Source of the DNA: Acidobacteriota bacterium
Lineage (GTDB): Bacteria; Acidobacteriota; Terriglobia; Versatilivoradales; Versatilivoraceae
NCBI GenBank assembly: GCA_026706225.1
Contig: JAPOZE010000303.1
Location: 1 to 5,828 of the forward strand
Reading direction: 5' to 3'
DNA: 5,828 bases
The notes beneath the pieces were generated by a model. That model saw nothing but the letters and a program-made list of their open reading frames with translations, made no database searches and had not been told where the DNA came from. Each line of letters starts with the position of its first letter. Within the stretch, counting starts at the first letter, position 1. The position numbers and the translations under genes are program-made. Below, piece by piece: positions 1 to 5,520 of the stretch.

Positions 1-910
1 CACCGGTCCTGTCCGCAACGGCCTCTTCCCGTGTGGCTTGCGGAATTGCACGAGCGCTCACCCTGACGGCTACGTCAATTCCGGTGCTCTCCCCGCCTCG
101 CAGGACACCGCGGGTGGGGGACACATCCCGGTAGTCGCGTCCCACCGCAATACGCACGTGCCGTTCGTCGGCCAGGCACCGGTTGGTAGGGTCGAATCCC
201 ACCCAGCCGAGTTCCGGCAGCAGGCACTCGACCCAGGCGTGGGTGGCATTTTCCGGCGTCTGCTCGCCATCCAGACCGGCGAGGTGCAGATAGCCCGAGA
301 CATAGCGGGCAGGAATGCTCCAGGAGCGTGCGATCGCGATCATGGTGTGGGCGTAGTCCTGACAGACGCCGCTACCTGACTTGAGGATCTGCTCGATGGA
401 GGACATGACCGACGTACTTCCGGGAACGTAGCGGAGGCAGCGGTGGAGCGTGTCTGAAAGCCGTAGAAGCCCCTCCAGAGGATCCCTCCCGGGCTGGATG
501 CCGTGCCGGTCGACGAATTGGGCGAGCAGGGATGACGCTTGGGTCAGAGCGCTCGGGTTGACAAAGTCCCAGAGGGAGAAGGAGTCCTGCCAGGATTGGA
601 TCTCTTTCCAGGCACCCGCGCCAAGGCAGTGCGGCAGGGGACTGAAGGGGGCCGGCGAGACCGTGGAACGGGCGGTGATCTCCAGAACCCGATGTTCGCC
701 GTTGAGATTGAAGACGTGTCGCGTATTGCCGAAACAATCCTGCTCGGAGGTCAGAACAGCGGGCGGGTCGGTTTCGACTTCAAAGTTCAGAACTCGCTGC
801 CCCCGGTCGTTTTGCGGTTTCAGACAGAGCATCATCACGCACTGCTTCGGACCGTGGGTGTAGCGGTAGCGTGAGAGGTGCTCGATGTCGTAGTGAACGG
901 ATTCTGCCAT
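1..910 (-). CDS. Transglutaminase-like cysteine protein, C-terminal end beyond the window
   Basis: My reverse-strand translation gives 303 residues from ATG 910-908 with no stop before the window edge. The N-terminal part (MAESVHYDIEHLSRYRYTHG, then LCLKP near residue 30) matches the N-terminal beta region of bacterial transglutaminase-like proteins. The core follows: SGSGVCQDYAH with candidate nucleophile Cys183, NATHAWVE with His224, and GWVGFDPTN with Asp240. This is a complete Cys-His-Asp triad in the usual order. The tail RIAVGRDYRDVSPTRGVLRGG is also typical. Bacterial members are usually about 270-330 residues, so only a short end is probably missing. Members probably act as peptidases or amide-bond exchangers; the substrate here is unknown. 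The start lies 4 nt after the Alpha-E stop with no clear Shine-Dalgarno sequence, suggesting translational coupling. No signal peptide is visible, so a cytoplasmic location is likely. The family call is firm; the function is inferred. Confidence 0.93.
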   Translation of the reverse strand, partial: MAESVHYDIEHLSRYRYTHGPKQCVMMLCLKPQNDRGQRVLNFEVETDPPAVLTSEQDCFGNTRHVFNLNGEHRVLEITARSTVSPAPFSPLPHCLGAGAWKEIQSWQDSFSLWDFVNPSALTQASSLLAQFVDRHGIQPGRDPLEGLLRLSDTLHRCLRYVPGSTSVMSSIEQILKSGSGVCQDYAHTMIAIARSWSIPARYVSGYLHLAGLDGEQTPENATHAWVECLLPELGWVGFDPTNRCLADERHVRIAVGRDYRDVSPTRGVLRGGESTGIDVAVRVSARAIPQATREEAVADRTG

Positions 911-914
911 GGAA

Positions 915-1883
915 TCAGTGGACGGGAGCGTCCTCGACGTCGTAGTCGATGTAAGCGGCCATTATCTGTTCGTGGAGGCTGCGGCAGTGCTCGCCGATCT
1001 GTCGAAGCATAGCCTCACGATCTTGCCGGTCCGGCCATTCATGCCGGATCAGGGCCTGCACCCGACCTGCGAGCCGACTGGCGGCGGCACTGCTGGACGC
1101 GCTCGGTCCGTGAGCGATGGCAGCCAGTTCCGCGGCGGCGGAGTCGAGCGAACGGCAGAGCGAGTTGGGCAGCAGGGGGTCGGTGGCCAGCAGGTCCAGC
1201 ACCTGGTGGGGCTGGATCTCGACGCTGTGCTTGCGGTCATAGGCATCGAATGCATGGTACAGGCGCAGCAGGGCCGTGCAGTCCCCGTCCGGAGAATCCG
1301 GGTAGAGCCTGGCAGTGGCGATCTGAGACAGGAAGAGCGCCACCGAGAGCTGGGCGCGCTCGATGCAATGGCCCAACTGCATGAAGTGCCAGCCTTCGTC
1401 GCGGTACATGGTGGTCGCGGCCACCCCCGCGAAGGTATGGATGTCTTCCACCGTCTCGGTGTAGAAATTCTCCGGGGAGGTTTTCCAGATGTCCTCGATG
1501 TTCAACTTCTGGATCCTCAGATAGGCCAGGTTCAGGCAGATCCACATCTCGGCGCTGATTCGGTGGCGCATCTGCCGCGCATTCTCGCGCCCCAGGGCGA
1601 AACAGTTCCAGACCGAGTCGGGATTGGAGCGCTCGAAAGTGAGGTCTCCGGCCAGCGTGTAGGAATCGGCCAGGGTGTAGTTGTCTCTCCTGTCGAACTG
1701 GATGCCGGCGAAAGGAGGCTGCCGGTTCAAGGCGCCGTATAGCCTGCTCCAGCCCAGATGAATCTCCCGAACCGGCCTGTCCACCAACGCTTCCACCTGC
1801 AACTGCAGCAGGCGGCAGAGATGCTGCGCACGCTCGAGGTAGCGGCCCATCCAGTAGAGGCCCTGCGCTCTGCGCGAAAGCAT
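915..1883 (-). CDS. Alpha-E domain protein (DUF403 family)
   Basis: This is a 322-residue, probably all-helical protein, close to the usual length of single-domain Alpha-E proteins. The N-terminus MLSRRAQGLYWMGRYLERAQ (1-20) is the family hallmark. Further conserved blocks are NARQMRHRISAEMWICLN (101-118), GWHFMQLGHCIERAQ (164-178), which repeats the G-R/H-ERA pattern of the first helix, and DPLLPNSLCRSL (235-246). The molecular function of Alpha-E is not established. Its genes nearly always accompany circularly permuted ATP-grasp and transglutaminase genes, as here. The reading frame is open upstream to an ATG at 2189, but that start would run into the amt gene and adds a low-complexity Arg/Gly/Ala stretch. 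The ATG at 1883 has GGAG 7 nt upstream (1891-1894) and gives the conserved N-terminus, so I chose it. The stop TGA at 915-917 is 4 nt from the next start. Confidence 0.95.
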   Translation of the reverse strand: MLSRRAQGLYWMGRYLERAQHLCRLLQLQVEALVDRPVREIHLGWSRLYGALNRQPPFAGIQFDRRDNYTLADSYTLAGDLTFERSNPDSVWNCFALGRENARQMRHRISAEMWICLNLAYLRIQKLNIEDIWKTSPENFYTETVEDIHTFAGVAATTMYRDEGWHFMQLGHCIERAQLSVALFLSQIATARLYPDSPDGDCTALLRLYHAFDAYDRKHSVEIQPHQVLDLLATDPLLPNSLCRSLDSAAAELAAIAHGPSASSSAAASRLAGRVQALIRHEWPDRQDREAMLRQIGEHCRSLHEQIMAAYIDYDVEDAPVH

Positions 1884-1890
1884 GATCCCT

Positions 1891-1894
1891 CTCC
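1891..1894 (-). promoter_or_regulatory. Ribosome binding site deciding the Alpha-E start
   Basis: The minus strand reads GGAG followed by 7 nt and the ATG at 1883. This supports the short start over the upstream in-frame ATG at 2189. Confidence 0.6.
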
Positions 1895-2053
1895 GGGTGC
1901 AAAAAGATTCAGGCTGCGCTTCGCCTCCGGCCCGACGGAGGGTCGCCCTGGCCAAGCACCCTTTCCAACCACGCTTGCGGCCGGAGTTCCCCGTTTCCTT
2001 GAACGATTCAACCAGGCCCCGGAACGGGCCCGGGCACGCCCGCTCTGCCGGCC

Positions 2054-3448
2054 TCAGTCGCGATCCTCCTCTTCCGGCATCAGCACGAACTCGGGATAGG
2101 CCTCGATACCCAGCTCCCCGGCGTCCTGCCCCAGTTGCTCGACCTGGCGCGTCACTCGAGCGGTCAAGGTCAGATCCAGCAAACGCCACAGCACCCAGGA
2201 GCTTGCGAACACGAAGGCTCCGATGGCCAGGATGCCGATCAGTTGGACGCCGAGCTGGCCGCCTCCGGCAATGCAGGCAGCCAGCGTTCCCCAGATGCCG
2301 GCGAACAGGTGGGCCGGTATGGCTCCCACCACGTCATCCAGCCTGACCCTCTCCAGGACCTTCAGTCCGGCGGTGCACACAACGCCTCCGATGGCGCCGA
2401 TGATCACGGCCCAGTAGTGGCCCGTGATGTCGGGTGCGGCGGTGATTGAGACCAGTCCGGCGATGGCGCCGTTCAGTCCGGCAAACAGATCCATGCGCCC
2501 CAGGAGAGGCCGCGAGACAGCCAGAGCCATCATGACTCCGGCGGCTGCCGCCAGGTTGGTGTTGACCAGCACGTGGCTCATGGCGATGACGTCGGCCGCG
2601 CTCCCCAGCGCCAGTTGTGAGCCGCCGTTGAAGCCGAACCATCCGAACCACAGGATGAAAACACCCAGGGTCACCGCCAGGATGTTGGAGGGCGGAGTGG
2701 GCTTGGTGGTGCCGTCCTTGCGGAATTTGCCGTACCTCGGCCCGACCACCATGGCCCCGGCAAGCGCCGCCCATCCTCCGGTGCTGTGCACGATGGTCGA
2801 CCCGGCAAAGTCCGTGAAGCCCATTGCGCTGAGCCAGCCCCCGCCCCAGGTCCAGGCGCCCACGATCGGATAGATGATGCCGGTGAGCAGCAGCGTGAAG
2901 AGGAAAAACGGCCACAACTTGACCCGTTCCGCCAGTGTTCCCGACACGATGGAGGCGGCCGTAGCCACGAAGACCATCTGGAAGAACCAGTCCGACATGG
3001 TGGAGTAGCCCTTCTTGAGCAGCTCGGCTGACGGGGCGGCGGCCTCCGTTGCCGCCAGCAGGGCGACCTCGGTCTCCGACGGGCCGTAAAGGAACTTGAA
3101 TGAGCCGATCACGCTCCCCACGTCGACATACATGAGGTTGTAGCCGATGAAATAGTAGGCCAGTCCCGCGATGGAGTAGAGGCCGATGTTCTTCAGGCAG
3201 ATCATGGAGGCGTTCTTGGTGCGCACCGAACCCGATTCGAGCATGGTGAATCCCGCGCACATCCACATCACCAGGGCGCCCCAGAGGAGAAAGGAAAAGG
3301 TGTTGAAGACGAACACGACTTCGCTTTCAACCGCTGCCTGCGCCGCTGTGGTTCCAAGCAGCAGGCAGCCGACCAGGAGGAGTGTCTTTCCCGCCAGGCT
3401 GCCGGCGCGGCTGTTGTTCAAGATTCCGTTCATCACTGGTTTTGGCAT
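2054..3448 (-). CDS. amt: Ammonium transporter, Amt/MEP family
   Basis: This is a 464-residue polytopic membrane protein. Residues 20-39 look like a cleavable signal peptide ending TTAAQAA, as in many bacterial Amt proteins. Family blocks in order: AGFTMLESGSVRTKNA (65-80), FFQMVFVATAASIVSGTLAER (155-175), the Amt signature DFAGSTIVHSTGG (213-225), WFGFNGGSQLA (270-280), LNGAIAGLVSITA (325-337) and DDVVGAIPAHLFAGIWGTLA (371-390). Asp213 and the twin-histidine pore pair His221/His380 are present. The residue after His380 is Leu where Gly is common. The cytosolic C-terminal tail (from about 430) keeps the AYPEF end; in characterised Amt proteins this tail contacts PII. Amt proteins move NH4+/NH3 across the inner membrane under nitrogen limitation. 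Unusually, no PII (glnK) gene is adjacent; the neighbours are the ATP-grasp and Alpha-E genes on the same strand. A strong AGGAGGT site fixes the start. The stop is TGA. Confidence 0.97.
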   Translation of the reverse strand: MPKPVMNGILNNSRAGSLAGKTLLLVGCLLLGTTAAQAAVESEVVFVFNTFSFLLWGALVMWMCAGFTMLESGSVRTKNASMICLKNIGLYSIAGLAYYFIGYNLMYVDVGSVIGSFKFLYGPSETEVALLAATEAAAPSAELLKKGYSTMSDWFFQMVFVATAASIVSGTLAERVKLWPFFLFTLLLTGIIYPIVGAWTWGGGWLSAMGFTDFAGSTIVHSTGGWAALAGAMVVGPRYGKFRKDGTTKPTPPSNILAVTLGVFILWFGWFGFNGGSQLALGSAADVIAMSHVLVNTNLAAAAGVMMALAVSRPLLGRMDLFAGLNGAIAGLVSITAAPDITGHYWAVIIGAIGGVVCTAGLKVLERVRLDDVVGAIPAHLFAGIWGTLAACIAGGGQLGVQLIGILAIGAFVFASSWVLWRLLDLTLTARVTRQVEQLGQDAGELGIEAYPEFVLMPEEEDRD

Positions 3449-3452
3449 GGAT

Positions 3453-3459
3453 ACCTCCT
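3453..3459 (-). promoter_or_regulatory. Strong Shine-Dalgarno sequence of amt
   Basis: AGGAGGT on the minus strand lies 4 nt before the ATG at 3448. It selects this start over the internal ATG at 3433 and is the strongest ribosome binding site in the window. Confidence 0.8.
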
Positions 3460-3478
3460 GACCTGTCGAGTGGTAACG

Positions 3479-3493
3479 GTTAAGATGATTAAC
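3479..3493. promoter_or_regulatory. Palindrome upstream of amt, candidate operator
   Basis: GTTAA-N5-TTAAC is a perfect 5+5 inverted repeat with a 5-bp spacer, 31 to 45 bp upstream of the amt ATG. It stands out as an AT-rich island in GC-rich DNA. The placement suits an operator or the core of a promoter, but I cannot name a regulator. Confidence 0.3.
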
Positions 3494-3557
3494 GGCACTT
3501 TACATCTGCCCCTGACTGCTGCCGCAGGAGATGACTCGCCGGATCGATCTCCCTTGT

Positions 3558-3590
3558 CGGCCTGGCGGCCGAGGCGCTTCTTCCAGGCCG
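3558..3590. repeat. GC-rich hairpin between the ATP-grasp and amt genes
   Basis: CGGCCTGG (3558-3565) and CCAGGCCG (3583-3590) form a perfect 8-bp stem with a 17-nt loop, 25 nt downstream of the ATP-grasp stop. No T-run follows on the minus strand, so it is not a canonical intrinsic terminator. It could partly terminate transcription or stabilise a processed mRNA end. Confidence 0.35.
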
Positions 3591-3614
3591 GCAGCCGCAC
3601 TGCGCCGGCGCCGT

Positions 3615-5063
3615 TCAAGCTTCCAACACCCAAAGATCCTTGCCCCCGCCTCCCTGGCTGGAGTTCACCACCAGGCTGCCACGCCGCAAGGCCACGCGGC
3701 AGAAGGCCCCGGGCACCAGGCGGGTCCTGGTCCCGTGGAGCACGAAAGGGCGCAGGTCCACGTGCCTGGGTTCGGGGCGGCCCTCGATCAGGCAGGCTGC
3801 GCGCGACAGCGGCAGCACCGGCTGAGAGATGAAATCGGCCGGGTCGGCGCGCACCTGCCTGGCGTAGGCCTCGCGCTCTTCGGGGGTCGAGTGGGGACCG
3901 ACCAGCATGCCGTAGCCCCCCGACTCGCCCACTCGCTTCACCACCAGGTTCTCCAGGTTGTCCAGCGTGTACTCGAGATCCTCGGGCCGCCGGCACAAGT
4001 GGGTCCGGACGTTGCCCAGGATGGGTTCCTCTCCCAGGTAGTAGCGAATCATGTCGGGGACGTAGGCATAGACGCTCTTGTCGTCCGCGATGCCCGTTCC
4101 GGGGGCGTTGACGACGGCCACATTGCCGAGCTTGTAGGCGTGGATCAACCCGGGGACCCCCAGCAGGGAGTCCTCGCGGAAGACCAGGGGATCCAGAAAG
4201 TCGTCGTCCACTCGCCGGTAGACCACGTCCACGCGCCGCAGTCCCGTGGTGGTGCGCATGTACACGAAACCGCCGTTGACCAGCAGGTCGCGGCCTTCCA
4301 CCAGTTCGGCGCCAATCTCCCGGGCCAGGAACATGTGTTCGTAGAAGGCGGAGTTGTAGACTCCCGGTGTCAGCAGGGCAATGCAGGGGTCGCTGCGGCC
4401 GCTCGGCGAGAGCTCGCGCAGCGTCTTCTGCAGCAGGCGCCCGTAGTTCTCGACCCCCCGCACCCGGGAACTTCGGTATAGACGGCGCAGGCTGGTCTTG
4501 ACCACCTTGCGGTTTGCGATCATGTAGGAAACGCCTGAGGGCACCCTCAGGTTGTCTTCCAGCACCTGGAAGCCCTGGTTGGTGCGCACCAGGTCGGTGC
4601 CGCAGATGGCGACCCAGGTTCCGTGAGGCACGGTGACGCCGCACATTTCGCTGCGGTACTGGGGGCAGCCGCGCACGATGTCCGCCGGAATCACGCCGTC
4701 CTCGATGATGCGGGCTTCCCCGTAGACATCGTTCAGAAAGCGGTTCAGGGCCGCCAGGCGCTGGGTCAGGCCGATTTCAAGATGTTTCCACTCGGCGGCC
4801 GGCAGGATCCGGGGCAGACAGTCAACCGGAATAATCCGCTCGTTGGCTTCGGCGTCCCCATAGACAGTGAAGGAGATGCCCTCATTCGAAAAGGAGCGGG
4901 TGACCCGCTCCTGGATGCTGTTGATCTCGTCGCTGGAGAGTTGGCACAGGGTCTCGTAGAGCAGTCGGGAATGCTCCCGGGGCTCCCCGTTCGGCAACAG
5001 CATCTCGTCGTAGATCCCGTCGTCAAGATCGTAACCGGCAAATTCCATGGAGCCGTTCACCAT
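3615..5063 (-). CDS. Circularly permuted type 2 ATP-grasp protein (DUF404/DUF407)
   Basis: The 482-residue length is typical of the family. Conserved blocks in order: EGISFTVYGD (61-70) with ERIIPVDCLPRI (75-86), LNRFLNDVYGEARI (106-119), VLEDNLRVPSGVSYMIANRK (167-186), LTPGVYNSAFYEHMFLARE (231-249), VNAPGTGIADDKSVYAYVPD (318-337), YYLGEEPILGNV (341-352), LVVKRVGESGGYGMLVGP (373-390) and HVDLRPFVLHG (434-444). The Lys376 and GGYG region is the likely nucleotide-binding part. ATP-grasp enzymes activate a carboxylate as an acyl-phosphate and join it to an amine or thiol; the substrate of this subfamily is unknown. The stop is TGA. The start at 5063 has AGGA 5 nt upstream; the internal ATG at 5048 has a poorer site. 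It is the first gene of a same-strand series with amt, Alpha-E and transglutaminase genes, and its upstream DNA is an inverted-repeat element. Confidence 0.95.
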   Translation of the reverse strand: MVNGSMEFAGYDLDDGIYDEMLLPNGEPREHSRLLYETLCQLSSDEINSIQERVTRSFSNEGISFTVYGDAEANERIIPVDCLPRILPAAEWKHLEIGLTQRLAALNRFLNDVYGEARIIEDGVIPADIVRGCPQYRSEMCGVTVPHGTWVAICGTDLVRTNQGFQVLEDNLRVPSGVSYMIANRKVVKTSLRRLYRSSRVRGVENYGRLLQKTLRELSPSGRSDPCIALLTPGVYNSAFYEHMFLAREIGAELVEGRDLLVNGGFVYMRTTTGLRRVDVVYRRVDDDFLDPLVFREDSLLGVPGLIHAYKLGNVAVVNAPGTGIADDKSVYAYVPDMIRYYLGEEPILGNVRTHLCRRPEDLEYTLDNLENLVVKRVGESGGYGMLVGPHSTPEEREAYARQVRADPADFISQPVLPLSRAACLIEGRPEPRHVDLRPFVLHGTRTRLVPGAFCRVALRRGSLVVNSSQGGGGKDLWVLEA

Positions 5064-5064
5064 G

Positions 5065-5096
5065 AGTGTCCTGTCCGAGAAATAGGGCTACCATTT
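5065..5096 (+). repeat. Left arm of the inverted repeat
   Basis: This 32-bp arm pairs with 5303-5334 with 4 mismatches. It begins 2 nt from the ATP-grasp start codon and includes that gene's AGGA ribosome binding site on the opposite strand. Confidence 0.85.
5069..5072 (-). promoter_or_regulatory. Ribosome binding site of the ATP-grasp gene, inside the repeat arm
   Basis: AGGA (in CAGGACACTC) lies 5 nt before the ATG at 5063. It decides that start. It lies wholly within the left inverted-repeat arm, so the repeat now supplies the translation signal. In the right arm the matching tetrad is AGAA. Confidence 0.45.
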
Positions 5097-5194
5097 CCGC
5101 TGGAGGTTCCATCTGGAAACGGTCGGCAGGAGAGGCCCGTTGCGATTCAGCGATCCGGCACCGTTGTGCTCTCCCTCTCCGGAACCTCCATCGG
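5097..5194. repeat. Nested inverted repeat inside the element
   Basis: 5097-5110 and 5181-5194 form a 14-bp inverted repeat with one mismatch, including the perfect 10-bp pair TGGAGGTTCC/GGAACCTCCA. It abuts the left terminal arm directly. Confidence 0.6.
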
Positions 5195-5298
5195 CCCTCC
5201 GGGTTCGGGCGGAACGGCGCCGTCTTCGTCGTCGCTCCTCCTAACAATGAATGGGCATTGCGTCGTCGTCGCTCCTAGAATCCGGCGCCGTTGCGCTC
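5153..5298 (+). repeat. Direct repeats inside the element
   Basis: Two 19-bp copies, 5153-5171 and 5280-5298, read ATCCGGCRCCGTTGYGCTC and match at 17 of 19 positions; both differences are transitions. A second pair, CGTCGTCGCTCCT, is exact at 5227-5239 and 5264-5276. Repeated subterminal motifs of this kind can be transposase binding sites, but that is inference. Confidence 0.55.
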
Positions 5299-5403
5299 CG
5301 AAAGATGGCAACCCTATTTCTCGGACAGAACACTAGGGAGGTTTTCGGAGGACCTGTTTCTGATTTCGGGCATTATCAGGCGTCATGCGGCCGTTGTCAA
5401 TCC

Positions 5404-5439
5404 GGTGGGGGTGCCGGTGGGTGTGCCGGCGGGGGTGCA
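5404..5439 (+). repeat. Three G-rich 12-bp tandem repeats
   Basis: Units 5404-5415, 5416-5427 and 5428-5439 follow the consensus GGYGGGKGTGCM, with one to three differences between copies. The tract lies 82 nt upstream of the formate dehydrogenase start and is rich in G-runs on the plus strand. Function unknown. Confidence 0.6.
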
Positions 5440-5486
5440 AGGGACTTGCGCTTGCATCGGTTCCGGTTGTGACGGTAGACTTTTGA

Positions 5487-5505
5487 GCCCCTGGAATTCA
5501 GGGGC
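5487..5505 (+). promoter_or_regulatory. Leader hairpin ahead of the formate dehydrogenase ribosome binding site
   Basis: GCCCCTG and CAGGGGC form a perfect 7-bp stem around a GAATT loop. It ends 4 nt before the AGGAAGG ribosome binding site (5509-5515) and 15 nt before the ATG. A purine-rich tract follows instead of a T-run, so an intrinsic terminator is unlikely. A role in mRNA stability or translation is possible. Confidence 0.4.
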
Positions 5506-5508
5506 GAA

Positions 5509-5515
5509 AGGAAGG
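5509..5515 (+). promoter_or_regulatory. Ribosome binding site of the formate dehydrogenase gene
   Basis: AGGAAGG lies 5 nt before the ATG at 5521. The same frame is closed upstream by TAG at 5476-5478. Together these make 5521 the most likely start even though the usual N-terminal iron-sulfur domain is then missing. Confidence 0.55.
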
Positions 5516-5520
5516 CTTTC

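Larger units (their letters stand above)
5065..5334. mobile_element. MITE-like or IS-remnant segment with 32-bp terminal inverted repeats
   Basis: The arms 5065-5096 and 5303-5334 match at 28 of 32 positions in inverted orientation, including the exact 17-bp core CTGTCCGAGAAATAGGG. All four mismatches are transitions, as expected from ageing of once-identical ends. The outer bases read AGTGT...ACACT; if the ends are at 5067 and 5332 they read TGT...ACA, a common IS end pattern. The 206-bp interior contains further repeats and no convincing gene. I found no target-site duplication, so insertion by transposition is inferred. Alternatives are a paired regulatory palindrome between divergent genes or a decayed IS. 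The IS family is not assigned. Confidence 0.5.

Noticed and set aside
909..1742. A 277-codon open frame on the plus strand
   Set aside because: It is antisense to the Alpha-E gene and shows no family motif; long antisense frames are expected at this GC content.
2015..2030. A terminator after amt (GGCCC/GGGCC, 6-nt loop)
   Set aside because: The stem is only 5 bp and no T-run follows on the minus strand. Another hairpin at 1924-1941 (CCTCCG/CGGAGG) is equally weak.
1884..2189. An upstream extension of the Alpha-E protein to ATG 2189
   Set aside because: It would overlap the end of amt by 136 nt, is low-complexity Arg/Gly/Ala sequence, and the family N-terminus with its own ribosome binding site begins at 1883.
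2334..3266. A 310-codon minus-strand frame within amt
   Set aside because: It is out of frame with the transporter and its Arg/His-rich composition is that of a shadow frame.
3449..3614. A sigma-54 promoter ahead of amt
   Set aside because: I looked for GG-N10-GC with the usual TGGC...TTGC context on the minus strand and found no acceptable match.
3531..4481. A 316-codon open frame on the plus strand
   Set aside because: It lies opposite the well-supported ATP-grasp gene and has no recognisable domain.
3433..4644. A 403-codon minus-strand frame
   Set aside because: It overlaps the ATP-grasp gene in another frame and has an Arg/Gly/Pro-rich composition typical of a shadow frame.
5443..5472. 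Remnant of the iron-sulfur domain in another frame (CACIGSGC)
   Set aside because: The cysteine spacing is C-x-C-x4-C, not the family C-x2-C-x3-C, and the surrounding residues do not match.
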